Source: JBOFLG01 sp051657745 (GTDB lineage: Bacteria > Actinomycetota > Actinomycetes > Actinomycetales > Dermatophilaceae). From it: 19,344 bases of DNA. A program made the translations under genes and the position numbers. Under the pieces are notes generated by a model, which saw only the letters and a program-made list of their open reading frames with translations, was not told the DNA's origin and did no database searches. Shown here one piece after another: positions 1-7,308 of the stretch; position 1 is the stretch's first letter; each line of letters opens with the position of its first letter. The stretch lies in the NCBI GenBank assembly GCA_051657745.1, contig JBOFLG010000039.1:1-19344 (forward strand), in the 5' to 3' direction.

Positions 1-668
1 GCCCACCCGGTGGCGTCACCGGACTCGATACCGGCACACCACGGCTTGTCCTTGGGGTTGTCGGTGGCGATCTTCTCGGTCAGCGCGAGCAACTCGTCCC
101 AGGTCTTCGGGATCTGGTAGCCCTTCTCCTTGAACTTGCCCGGGTTGTACCAGACAAAGGACTTCACGTTCGCGCCCAACGCCGCGGCGTAGAACTTGCC
201 ATCGACGGTGCCGTACTCCTTGAAGTCCGGCATGTTCTTGTCGACGTTGGCTGCCACCTCCGGTGGCGCCTCCTTGACGTACCCGTCCTTGACGAACGTC
301 TGGAGCAGTCCAGGCTGGGGGACCGGAGCGACATCGGGAGCGTTACCACCCTTGAGCCGCACCGGGAGTTGGGCCTCGAACTCCTTCGAGCCCTCGTACT
401 TGACGGTGACGCCGGTGCACTCTTCGAACGGCGTGAACGAGTTCTTCAGCGGCTCGTCCTCGGGCGCGGTGATCGAGGCGTACATCGTGACGGTCTTGCC
501 CTTGAGGTCACCGAACGCCTTGTAGGGCGCGCAGTCGATGGTGGATGCCGCGTCTCCGCCGCCGCTGTCGCTGCTGCCGCCATCGCTGGACCCGCAGGCC
601 GTCGCGGTCAGGGCCACCGCGATGACTCCGGAGAGCGCCGCGATGCGACGCCTAGAACTGAGGGCCAT
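1..668 (-). CDS. ABC transporter sugar-type substrate-binding lipoprotein (N-terminal part)
   Basis: Family 1 extracellular solute-binding protein that would capture a sugar or oligosaccharide outside the membrane and deliver it to an ABC permease. The frame reads 222 codons from ATG at 668 to the window edge without a stop, so the C-terminal half is missing. Residues 1-25 are a lipoprotein signal peptide: Arg6-Arg8, a hydrophobic stretch, then the lipobox TATAC with Cys25 as the lipidated residue, followed by a Ser/Gly-rich linker (26-40). The mature part carries a typical first-lobe pattern, with KTVTMYAS near 56-63, LPVRLKGGNAPDVAPVPQPG near 100-119 and the segment YNPGKFKEKG followed by PKTWDELLAL. 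GGAGG at 675-679 lies 6 nt before the start. Permease and ATPase genes would lie beyond the left edge. The LacI-type operator upstream fits carbohydrate control. The substrate cannot be told from this half. Confidence 0.9.
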   Translation of the reverse strand, partial: MALSSRRRIAALSGVIAVALTATACGSSDGGSSDSGGGDAASTIDCAPYKAFGDLKGKTVTMYASITAPEDEPLKNSFTPFEECTGVTVKYEGSKEFEAQLPVRLKGGNAPDVAPVPQPGLLQTFVKDGYVKEAPPEVAANVDKNMPDFKEYGTVDGKFYAAALGANVKSFVWYNPGKFKEKGYQIPKTWDELLALTEKIATDNPKDKPWCAGIESGDATGW

Positions 669-736
669 TGCCCGCCTCCATTTTCACTGGTCGTGCCGGA
701 GCGGGTGAGCGCCTCGGCGGTGAGGGAACCGGGATT

Positions 737-765
737 ACCGTAAAAGCGTTTTCGCACCCGCGCAA
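737..765 (-). promoter_or_regulatory. Predicted promoter of the substrate-binding protein gene
   Basis: On the minus strand TTGCGC (760-765) and TACGGT (737-742) are separated by exactly 17 bp, a plausible -35/-10 pair. It lies about 70 bp upstream of the ATG at 668. The -35 matches four of six consensus bases and the -10 three of six, so the call depends on spacing, position and the operator that fills the spacer. No start site is known. Confidence 0.45.
741..754 (-). promoter_or_regulatory. LacI-family operator (CpG-centred imperfect palindrome)
   Basis: The minus strand reads CGAAAACGCTTTTA. Against the general LacI/CcpA-type pattern TGNAANCGNTTNCA it matches eight of the ten fixed bases, including the central CG flanked by A-rich and T-rich halves. 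It sits between the predicted -35 and -10, where a bound repressor would block RNA polymerase. LacI-family regulators commonly control actinobacterial sugar ABC operons in this way. The regulator gene is not in the window. Confidence 0.55.
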
Positions 766-784
766 TGACCGGGTCAGCGACGCG

Positions 785-802
785 GCGTAACGATTGCGTA
801 AC
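785..802. repeat. Short direct repeat GCGTAAC x2, one helical turn apart
   Basis: GCGTAAC occurs at 785-791 and again at 796-802, start-to-start distance 11 bp, just upstream of the predicted -35 of the substrate-binding protein gene and 28 bp beyond the ParC stop codon. Two heptamers on the same face of the helix could be a tandem activator site, but two short copies can also arise by chance. Confidence 0.3.
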
Positions 803-829
803 ACGGCCGGTTCCTGAGTCGGCGCACGA

Positions 830-3271
830 TCATTCCGACACCGGGGCGCCGACTCCGGCGACCACGGCCGAGAACGGTGTGCCCGAACCGTCGCGGCGGC
901 CGACCGGTTCCGGCAACTCGATCGCGACGCCATCGGTGCCGCAGGCGCGGGCCGGTCGGGCGCCCACCCAGGCCAGCACGAGCGTGTCTTCGCCCCGAAG
1001 AAACCGGTGTGCCCGAACGCCTCCGGTGGCCCGGCCCTTGGCCGGGTACTCGCCGTAGGGCGCCACCTTGAGTGAGCCGGCCTGGGTGCCAGGGAGCGCA
1101 TCAGCCGCCCCGGACGAGGTGACGACGACGTTGTCCGCGCCCGCGTCGACCACACCGAAGAACACTGCACGTGACCCGGGCGCCAGCCGGATGCCAGCCA
1201 TCCCGGCGGCCGACCGTCCTTGAGGACGCACCGACGACGCCGGGAACCGAAGCAACTGCGCGTCACTGCTGACGAACACCAAATCCTCCGCGCCGTCGGA
1301 CAACGGCGAAGCACCCACCACGACATCGCCGTCCCGCAGGGACATGACCTCCCAGCTCGGCCGGCTGGGATAGTCGGGCAGCACTCGTTTGACAGTCCCC
1401 TGCGCGGTGCCGAGCGCCAGACCGGGGCCACCGGTGTCGAGCGGAGCGATCGTCAGGGGTTCCTCGCCCCGCTCGAGGTCGACGAACACCGCCAACGGCG
1501 CCCCGCCGGACAGCGCCGGCGCACCACCGAGAGGAGGCAGCGTCGGGAGCTCGAGGGCCGACATCCGCACCATCCGGCCGCGAGAGGTGACCAGCCCGAA
1601 TTCGCCTCTGGCTGTGGTTCGTACGGCGCCGACGATGGCGTCGTGCCTCGCTCGTGGCCCCTCGGACGGCACCGGGTCGCCCGAGGAGGTGCGAGCCAGC
1701 AGCCCGGTGGACGAGAGCAGCACCCAGCACGGGTCGTCGGCCACCTCCAGCGGAGCGGCAGCAGTAGCGGGCGCACCCGAGGACTCCAGCAGCACGGTCC
1801 GCCGCGGGGTGCCGTGCGCCGTGGCGACCTCGGCGAGCTCGGCCGACACGGTGCGGCGCAGCAGCGCCTCGTCGCCGAGAATCGCCTCGAGCTGCTCGAT
1901 CGCCCGCTGCAGCTCGTCGCGCTCGGTCTCCAGTTCGATCCGGGAGAACTTGGTCAGGCGCCGCAACTGGAGCTCGAGGATGTACTCGGCCTGGGCCTCG
2001 GACAGGGTGAACACGGAGATCAGCCGGGCGCGCGCGGCGGCGGCGTCATCCGAGGCCCGGATCAGCCGGATGACCTCGTCGATGTCGAGGATCGCCACGA
2101 GCAGGCCCTCGACCAGGTGCAGCCGGGTGCGCCGCTTGTCGAGCCGGAATTCGGTGCGTCGCCGGACGACCTCGATGCGGAACGCGATATAGGTGCCCAG
2201 CAACTCCTGCAGCCCGAGCGTGCGCGGCTGGCCGCCGACCAGGGCGACGTTGTTGATGCCGAACGAGTCCTCCATCGGAGTGAGCTTGTACAACTGCTCG
2301 AGCACCGCGTCGGGGTTGAACCCGTTCTTGACCTCGATGACCAGGCGCAGCCCGTGCTTCCGGTCGGTGAGGTCCTTGACGTCGCTGATGCCCTGCAGCT
2401 TCTTGCTCTGCACCAGGGTCTTCACCCGTTCGATGACCTTCTCCGGCCCGACCAGGTACGGCAGCTCGGTGACCACGATGCCCGAGCGTCGCGGGGTGAC
2501 CTTCTCGACTCGAGCGGTGGCGCGGGTGCGGAACGTGCCGCGCCCGGTGAGGTACGCGTCGCGGATGCCGGCCAGGCCCACGATCCGCCCACCGCAGGGC
2601 AGGTCCGGGCCGGGCACGAACTTCATCAGGTCATCCAGCGAGCAGTCGGGGTGGTCGATGAGGTGCCGCGCCGCGCCGATGACCTCGACCAAGTTGTGCG
2701 GCGCCATGTTCGTGGCCATCCCGACCGCGATCCCGCTGGCGCCGTTGACCAGCAGGTTCGGGTACGCCGCCGGCAGGACCCCGGGCTGGGTGAGCGAGTC
2801 GTCGTAGTTGGGTACGAAGTCGACGGTGTCCTCGTCGAGCCCGGCCACCATCAGCAGCGCGGCGGCTGCCATCCGCGCCTCGGTATACCGCGACGCCGCC
2901 GGACCGTCGTCGAGAGAACCGAAGTTGCCGTGCCCGTCGACCAGCGGCAGCCGCATGGTGAATGACTGCGCCATCCGGACCAGCGCGTCGTAAATCGCGC
3001 CGTCGCCGTGCGGGTGGAACTTGCCCATCACCTCGCCGACGACCCGGCTGCACTTCACATGCGGCCGGTCGGGGCGCAGCCCCAACTCGCTCATCCCGTA
3101 GAGGATGCGGCGCTGCACCGGCTTCAGGCCGTCGCGGGCGTCCGGCAGGGCGCGGGAGTAGATGACGCTGTAGCTGTACTCGAGGAACGCACTGCGCATC
3201 TCGTCCTCGACGTCAATGTCGACGATGCGCTCGGCGATCTCCTCGGATGACGAGGGGGTGCGGGGAGTCAT
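830..3271 (-). CDS. parC: Type IIA DNA topoisomerase subunit A, ParC/GyrA family
   Basis: Breakage-reunion subunit that cuts both DNA strands and passes a second duplex through; it would act with a ParE/GyrB ATPase subunit not present here. Length 813 aa, normal for the family. The N-terminal catalytic core includes LPDARDGLKPVQRRILYGM (42-60), HPHGDGAIYD (86-95) and active-site Tyr129 in AASRYTEAR. A coiled-coil tower follows, then a beta-pinwheel C-terminal domain from about residue 500. I see no canonical GyrA box (QRGGKG), so decatenation is likelier than negative supercoiling; it resembles the second subunit A of streptomycetes. The quinolone-contact serine (Ser83 in E. coli GyrA) is Gly91 here. 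The ATG at 3271 is chosen because MTPRTPSSSEEIAERIVDID begins the conserved region and GAAGG lies 4 nt upstream. The frame stays open to 3622, but that stretch overlaps the nitroreductase gene and is not family-like. Confidence 0.92.
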   Translation of the reverse strand: MTPRTPSSSEEIAERIVDIDVEDEMRSAFLEYSYSVIYSRALPDARDGLKPVQRRILYGMSELGLRPDRPHVKCSRVVGEVMGKFHPHGDGAIYDALVRMAQSFTMRLPLVDGHGNFGSLDDGPAASRYTEARMAAAALLMVAGLDEDTVDFVPNYDDSLTQPGVLPAAYPNLLVNGASGIAVGMATNMAPHNLVEVIGAARHLIDHPDCSLDDLMKFVPGPDLPCGGRIVGLAGIRDAYLTGRGTFRTRATARVEKVTPRRSGIVVTELPYLVGPEKVIERVKTLVQSKKLQGISDVKDLTDRKHGLRLVIEVKNGFNPDAVLEQLYKLTPMEDSFGINNVALVGGQPRTLGLQELLGTYIAFRIEVVRRRTEFRLDKRRTRLHLVEGLLVAILDIDEVIRLIRASDDAAAARARLISVFTLSEAQAEYILELQLRRLTKFSRIELETERDELQRAIEQLEAILGDEALLRRTVSAELAEVATAHGTPRRTVLLESSGAPATAAAPLEVADDPCWVLLSSTGLLARTSSGDPVPSEGPRARHDAIVGAVRTTARGEFGLVTSRGRMVRMSALELPTLPPLGGAPALSGGAPLAVFVDLERGEEPLTIAPLDTGGPGLALGTAQGTVKRVLPDYPSRPSWEVMSLRDGDVVVGASPLSDGAEDLVFVSSDAQLLRFPASSVRPQGRSAAGMAGIRLAPGSRAVFFGVVDAGADNVVVTSSGAADALPGTQAGSLKVAPYGEYPAKGRATGGVRAHRFLRGEDTLVLAWVGARPARACGTDGVAIELPEPVGRRDGSGTPFSAVVAGVGAPVSE

Positions 3272-3312
3272 GATGCCTTCGGCTGGTCGTGGTGCCGGGA
3301 TGCAGCCCGGCC

Positions 3313-3954
3313 TCAGACCATCTTCTCGTCCCCGGCGGACCACCCCACACCCGACACTCCGAAACGGCCATCGTGCAGCACGTCGTCCAACTCCCGGCGG
3401 CGGCGGACCCGGGGCGACCCCGAGACCCGGCGCGCCTCGGCCCCCAGCGCGACGACCCCGACGACGCGCCGGTCCGCCGGGATGCCGTGCGCCGCTTTGA
3501 CCGCGTCGTGGCGCTCGGCCGGTACCCCGAAGAACAGCGCGCCCAGGCCGCGATCCTCGGCTGCGAGCAGCAGCACCATCGCGGCCATCGCCGTGTCGGT
3601 GTCCCAGTATGGAACCGGCCATCGGTCGAGCGAGCGGTCACTCCATCCCTTGTCGGGCTCGGCGTACCGGGCCAGGTAGCGCTCCGGGTCGGAAATGCAG
3701 AGCACCAGGGCCGGGGCCGCCGACACGCCGCGGCGCCACGCGTCATCCGGCCGGGAGCCGGATGCCGCGGCCCAGAAGGTCGCCCGGTCACCCGGGTCGA
3801 GCAGGGCAACGAAGTCCCAGCCCTGGGTGAAGCCAGCACTCGGCGCACGAACCGCCAGACCCACGAGGTCACGCACGGCATCCGCCGAGACCGGAACCCT
3901 GGGGTCGAAGCGGCGCACCATCCGGCGGCGGATGACGGTCTCGCGCAACTCCAT
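3313..3954 (-). CDS. Nitroreductase family protein (FMN-dependent)
   Basis: Predicted cytoplasmic flavoenzyme of 213 aa. Nitroreductases use FMN and NAD(P)H to reduce nitro groups, quinones or related substrates; the natural substrate cannot be inferred. Visible family features are the N-terminal basic FMN-phosphate segment RRRMVRRFDP (9-18), the APSAGFTQGWDFVAL segment (about 38-52), a central helix rich in Ala and Leu (DTDTAMAAMVLLLAAEDRGL) and the GALFFGVP strand. The ATG at 3954 is chosen because family homology begins there; an upstream ATG at 4134 would run into the divergent acetyltransferase gene. No Shine-Dalgarno is visible. CAGACT sits 6 nt before the start, suggesting a leaderless message. 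The stop lies 41 bp before the ParC start on the same strand, so the two may be cotranscribed, but a functional link is not obvious. Confidence 0.85.
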   Translation of the reverse strand: MELRETVIRRRMVRRFDPRVPVSADAVRDLVGLAVRAPSAGFTQGWDFVALLDPGDRATFWAAASGSRPDDAWRRGVSAAPALVLCISDPERYLARYAEPDKGWSDRSLDRWPVPYWDTDTAMAAMVLLLAAEDRGLGALFFGVPAERHDAVKAAHGIPADRRVVGVVALGAEARRVSGSPRVRRRRELDDVLHDGRFGVSGVGWSAGDEKMV

Positions 3955-3960
3955 CCGGAC

Positions 3961-3966
3961 AGTCTG
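3961..3966 (-). promoter_or_regulatory. Possible -10 element, leaderless nitroreductase transcript
   Basis: CAGACT on the minus strand ends 6 nt before the ATG at 3954. It differs from a TANNNT hexamer only at the first base. No Shine-Dalgarno is present and only 35 bp separate this gene from the divergent one. Confidence 0.3.
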
Positions 3967-3985
3967 CCGACAGCGCCCGGGATGG

Positions 3986-3991
3986 CACCAT
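3986..3991 (+). promoter_or_regulatory. Possible -10 element, leaderless start at 3999
   Basis: CACCAT lies 7 nt before the second in-frame ATG (3999) of the acetyltransferase. The block CACCATGGCGGGCATG resembles CACAATGGCCGCCATG in front of the DUF5998 gene. If this is the promoter, translation starts at 3999 rather than 3990. Confidence 0.3.
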
Positions 3992-6665
3992 GGCGGGCAT
4001 GGAGGAGCCTGCGCTCCCACCCGGTTACCGTCGGGACTGGGAGGCCGACGTCGTGTTGCGCGACGGGACGGTCGCCCACCTGCGCCCGATCCGGCCCGAC
4101 GACGCCGACGCGTTGCGCCGGTTCCACGCGGCACAGTCCGAGGAGTCCATCTACCTCCGGTTCTTCGCTCCGCTGCGCGTCCTGAGTAACCGAGAGGTGC
4201 ACCACTTCACCCACCTCGACTACGCCGACCGGGTGGCGCTGGTGGCCACCACCCGCGAGGGGATCATCGGGATCGGCCGGTACGACCGCGTCGACCCGGG
4301 CAGCGCGGAGGTGGCGTTCAACATCGGCGACCACCACCAGGGCAAAGGCATCGGGTCGGTCTTGCTCGAGCACCTCGCCGCGATCGCCCAGGAGTCCGGC
4401 ATCCACCGGTTCACCGCGGAGGTACTGCCGCAGAACCAGCGGATGCTCGCGGTGTTCACCGACGCGGGGTACGAGGTCGCCCGCCGAGTCGAGGACGGCG
4501 TCGTCGAGGTGGCGTTCGACATCAAGCCGACCGACCGGTCGAAGGCAGTGGCCTCCAGCCGCGAGCACCGGGCCGAGTCGGTCAGCATGCGGGCCCTGCT
4601 TCATCCGGGGGTGATTGCGGTGGTCGGCGCGAGCCGGCGACGCGACTCCATCGGCAGCCAGGTGCTTCAGCGCATCCTCGACGCCGGGTTCACCGGTCGG
4701 GTGCACCCGGTGAACCCGCACGTGCGGACGCTGCGCCGTCGCCGTTCCTACCCATCGGTGACCGAGGTGCCCGGCCCCGTCGACCTCGCCGTGATCGCGG
4801 TACCGGCCGAGTCCGTGCCCGGGGTGGTCGATGAGTGCGCTGACGCCGGCGTGAAGGCGCTGCTCGTGGTGTCAACCGGATTCGCCGAGGACGGGCCAGC
4901 CGGGGCTCACCTGCAGACCGAGCTGCTTCGTCGCGCCCGTGGTGCTGGCATGCGCGTGGTCGGCCCCAACTCGTTCGGCATCCTCAACAACGACCCCGCA
5001 GTACGGCTCAACGCCTCGCTCGCGCCGACCTTGCCACCGCACGGCCGACTCGGGTTATTCACCCAATCCGGGGCACTCGGGGTGGCCGTGCTGGCGTCGG
5101 CAGCGCGGCGCAACCTCGGTGTCTCCACGGCCGGATCGGCAGGCAACCGGGTCGACGTCTCCGGCAACGACTTCATGCAGTACTGGATCGACGACGACTC
5201 CACGGACGCGGTCGGTCTCTACCTCGAGTCGATGGGCAACCCGCGCAAGTTCTCCCGGGTCGCCCGCCACCTCGCGCTCACCAAGCCGGTGATCGTGGTC
5301 AAGTCCGGGGTGTCCCGATTCGGCGTCCCGCCCGGCCACCGGGTGCGCGAGACCCAAGCCCGGCCCGAAGTGTTCGACTCGATGCTTCGGCAGGCGGGCG
5401 TCATCCGGGCCAAGAACATGCACCAGCTCTTCGACATTGCGCAGATCGTCGTCTCCCAGCCGCTGCCTGCTGGGGATGGCGTGGCGGTGGTCGGCAACTC
5501 GGCCGCCCTCACGGCACTCACCGCCGACGCCTGCGAGGGCGCCGGGCTCACCGTCCGGCACGGGCCGGTGACGCTGCGCGCCGACGCCACTGCGGCCGAC
5601 TTCCGTACCGCGCTGCGCCGAGCCTTCGCCGACGCAGGGGTGGACTCGGTGCTGTCCTGCTTCATCCCCCCGCTCGTCACGGATGACGAGGCCGTCGCCG
5701 CGGCCCTGCGCGATGTCGCCTCGGCGTCCACCAAACCGTGCGCCGCGGTGTTCCTCGGCATGCGCGGCGTGGACGACCGGCAGCAGGCCGTGTCCGGTAC
5801 CGCCGGCCGTGGTCGGGCCATCCCGGTCTATGCGATGCCGGAGGATGCCGTCCGGGCACTTGCCGCGGCAACTCGCTACGGCCAGTGGCGAGCTCGCGAT
5901 CCTGGCACCCCGGTGGCACCCACCGGGGTGAATCGCAGTGCCGCCGAGGACGTCGTCCAGACGGTGCTGTCCGCGGACCCTCGAGGCCGCCGCCTCGTCG
6001 CCGACGAAGCGGCGGCGCTGCTCGCTGCGTACGGCATCGAGGTCTGGCCCACCGCCGAGGTGCACACGGTGCTGGATGCCGTGGCAGCCGCGGAGCGGGT
6101 CGGTTACCCGGTGGTCCTCGCATCGACGGCCCCGATGGTGCGCCACCCGGGAGGTGTCGACGGAGTACGGGTCGACCTCGCCGACGAGGTGGCGTTGCGG
6201 GCCGCCTGGGCCTCGCTCGAGCGACGGCTGGCGCCCCACGGGCCCGGCCGGTTCATCGTGCGGCGGATGGCCTCGCCGGGCGTCTCCTGCGTGGTCGGCT
6301 CCGACGAAGACCCGCTGTTCGGCCCGGTCATCGCATTCTCGGTGGCCGGCCTGCCCACCGAGTTGCTTGGCGACGTTGCCCATCGCATCCCGCCGCTCAC
6401 CGATGTCACGGTGTCCGAGTTGATCTCGTCGGTCAAGGCGGCCCCGGTGCTGCAGGGCTGGCGGGGAGCCGAGCCGGTGCACCAGGCCGCGCTCGCGGAC
6501 CTGGTGGCCCGGGTCTCGGTGCTGGCCGACGACCATCCGGAGGTCGCCTCACTCGTGCTCACCCCGGTCAACGCTCATCCTGGCGGGGTGGACGTGCTCG
6601 GTGCCGACGTGGTGCTCGCGCCGGCTCCGCGACGCGCCGACCCCGGCCGGCGAGCGCTGACCTGA
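3990..6665 (+). CDS. GNAT acetyltransferase fused to ADP-forming acyl-CoA synthetase-like domains (Pat-type protein acetyltransferase)
   Basis: 891 aa. Residues about 20-180 form a GNAT domain with the acetyl-CoA pyrophosphate loop in HHQGKGIGSVLL (115-126). Residues about 200-335 are a CoA-binding Rossmann domain (GVIAVVGASRRRDSIGSQVL, later VVGPNSFGILN), 345-490 a succinyl-CoA-ligase-like domain (GRLGLFTQSGALGVAVLAS), and about 660-880 an ATP-grasp domain starting LVADEAAALLAAYGIEVWP. Proteins of this build acetylate lysines, classically on acyl-CoA synthetases; the ligase part usually senses acyl-CoA rather than catalysing. The GNAT is N-terminal, as I recall for Streptomyces PatA and opposite to Salmonella Pat. 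The phosphohistidine motif of active ligases (SHTG-type) reads GHRVRE here (His450), which fits a degenerate ligase. The start may be 3990 or the in-frame ATG at 3999. The DUF5998 gene follows after 47 bp. Confidence 0.88.
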   Translation: MAGMEEPALPPGYRRDWEADVVLRDGTVAHLRPIRPDDADALRRFHAAQSEESIYLRFFAPLRVLSNREVHHFTHLDYADRVALVATTREGIIGIGRYDRVDPGSAEVAFNIGDHHQGKGIGSVLLEHLAAIAQESGIHRFTAEVLPQNQRMLAVFTDAGYEVARRVEDGVVEVAFDIKPTDRSKAVASSREHRAESVSMRALLHPGVIAVVGASRRRDSIGSQVLQRILDAGFTGRVHPVNPHVRTLRRRRSYPSVTEVPGPVDLAVIAVPAESVPGVVDECADAGVKALLVVSTGFAEDGPAGAHLQTELLRRARGAGMRVVGPNSFGILNNDPAVRLNASLAPTLPPHGRLGLFTQSGALGVAVLASAARRNLGVSTAGSAGNRVDVSGNDFMQYWIDDDSTDAVGLYLESMGNPRKFSRVARHLALTKPVIVVKSGVSRFGVPPGHRVRETQARPEVFDSMLRQAGVIRAKNMHQLFDIAQIVVSQPLPAGDGVAVVGNSAALTALTADACEGAGLTVRHGPVTLRADATAADFRTALRRAFADAGVDSVLSCFIPPLVTDDEAVAAALRDVASASTKPCAAVFLGMRGVDDRQQAVSGTAGRGRAIPVYAMPEDAVRALAAATRYGQWRARDPGTPVAPTGVNRSAAEDVVQTVLSADPRGRRLVADEAAALLAAYGIEVWPTAEVHTVLDAVAAAERVGYPVVLASTAPMVRHPGGVDGVRVDLADEVALRAAWASLERRLAPHGPGRFIVRRMASPGVSCVVGSDEDPLFGPVIAFSVAGLPTELLGDVAHRIPPLTDVTVSELISSVKAAPVLQGWRGAEPVHQAALADLVARVSVLADDHPEVASLVLTPVNAHPGGVDVLGADVVLAPAPRRADPGRRALT

Positions 6666-6699
6666 CCACGCGACCGTCGGCGGTACGGCGGCCACCGGG

Positions 6700-6705
6700 C
6701 ACAAT
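6700..6705 (+). promoter_or_regulatory. Possible -10 element, leaderless DUF5998 transcript
   Basis: CACAAT ends 7 nt before the ATG at 6713 with no Shine-Dalgarno between. I see no convincing -35 at 17 bp, which is common for actinobacterial promoters. Confidence 0.35.
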
Positions 6706-6712
6706 GGCCGCC

Positions 6713-7300
6713 ATGACCATGCCCCCGGGAAGTGTGCTCCCCGACGAACTCACCGCCGCCATCGAACGCGCCGGCTACTACCCGGCGCTGGTGGCTGACA
6801 TTTTGTCGGCCGCGCTGGTGGGCGAGCAGATCGAGAACCACCTGGTGCACCTCGAGACCACGTTCGACCGCGATGTCGTGCGCCGCCACGTCACCGTCCT
6901 GGTGCTCACGTCCAGCCGACTGCTGATCGCCCATGCCGATGACCACGCCGACGAGCCGCCGGCCCCACGGGATGTCGCGACAGCCACCACCGAGTCGGTG
7001 CCGCTCTCCGCCGTCCGGGGGGTGATGTTGACCCATGTCGTCGAGGACCCGCAGAACTACCGGCCCGGCCGGCTCGGCCGTGAGCTGACCCTCACGCTCG
7101 GCTGGGGCACCGTCTCCCGGCTTGACCTGGTCCCAGCCTCGTGCACCGACCCGGCCTGCGACGCCGACCATGGATACGAGGGCACGGTCACCGGCGACGA
7201 CATCGCCTTGCGGATCGCCGCCGCTGCCGACGGGGACGACGCGCTCGCCCGGGCGCTCTCGTTCGCGCGTGATCTCTCCGCTGCTATCGGCCGAGCCTGA
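6713..7300 (+). CDS. DUF5998 family protein
   Basis: 195 aa soluble protein of an actinobacterial family without assigned function; I recognise it by its overall pattern. Visible features are an N-terminal helical part (LPDELTAAIERAGYYPALVA), a beta-rich core (VVRRHVTVLVLTSSRLLIAH near 55-74), an ENHLVHLETTFDRD segment, and a Cys144-X4-Cys149-X3-His153 cluster in CTDPACDADHGYEG that could bind metal. There is no signal peptide or membrane segment. Three in-frame ATGs lie at 6704, 6713 and 6719. I chose 6713 because the CACAAT hexamer sits 7 nt upstream of it. The phosphodiesterase gene begins 8 bp after the stop, so the two are probably cotranscribed; this pair also occurs together in other actinobacteria as far as I recall. 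The function remains unknown. Confidence 0.8.
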   Translation: MTMPPGSVLPDELTAAIERAGYYPALVADILSAALVGEQIENHLVHLETTFDRDVVRRHVTVLVLTSSRLLIAHADDHADEPPAPRDVATATTESVPLSAVRGVMLTHVVEDPQNYRPGRLGRELTLTLGWGTVSRLDLVPASCTDPACDADHGYEGTVTGDDIALRIAAAADGDDALARALSFARDLSAAIGRA

Positions 7301-7308
7301 CCCCGCGG

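Noticed and set aside
1220..2965. Long plus-strand open frame (581 codons) opposite parC
   Set aside because: It is antisense to a clear topoisomerase gene, has low-complexity Arg/Gln/Asp-rich composition and no recognisable domain; typical of high-GC antisense frames.
3272..3622. N-terminal extension of the ParC-type subunit by 117 residues
   Set aside because: The extension overlaps the nitroreductase gene, is Arg/Gly-rich without family similarity, and a Shine-Dalgarno marks the ATG at 3271.
3213..4721. Minus-strand open frame of 502 codons spanning nitroreductase and acetyltransferase
   Set aside because: It crosses two real genes in a different frame and has no family-like sequence.
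5055..6536. Minus-strand open frame of 493 codons
   Set aside because: It is wholly antisense to the acetyltransferase/ligase gene, with His/Arg/Gly-rich shadow composition.
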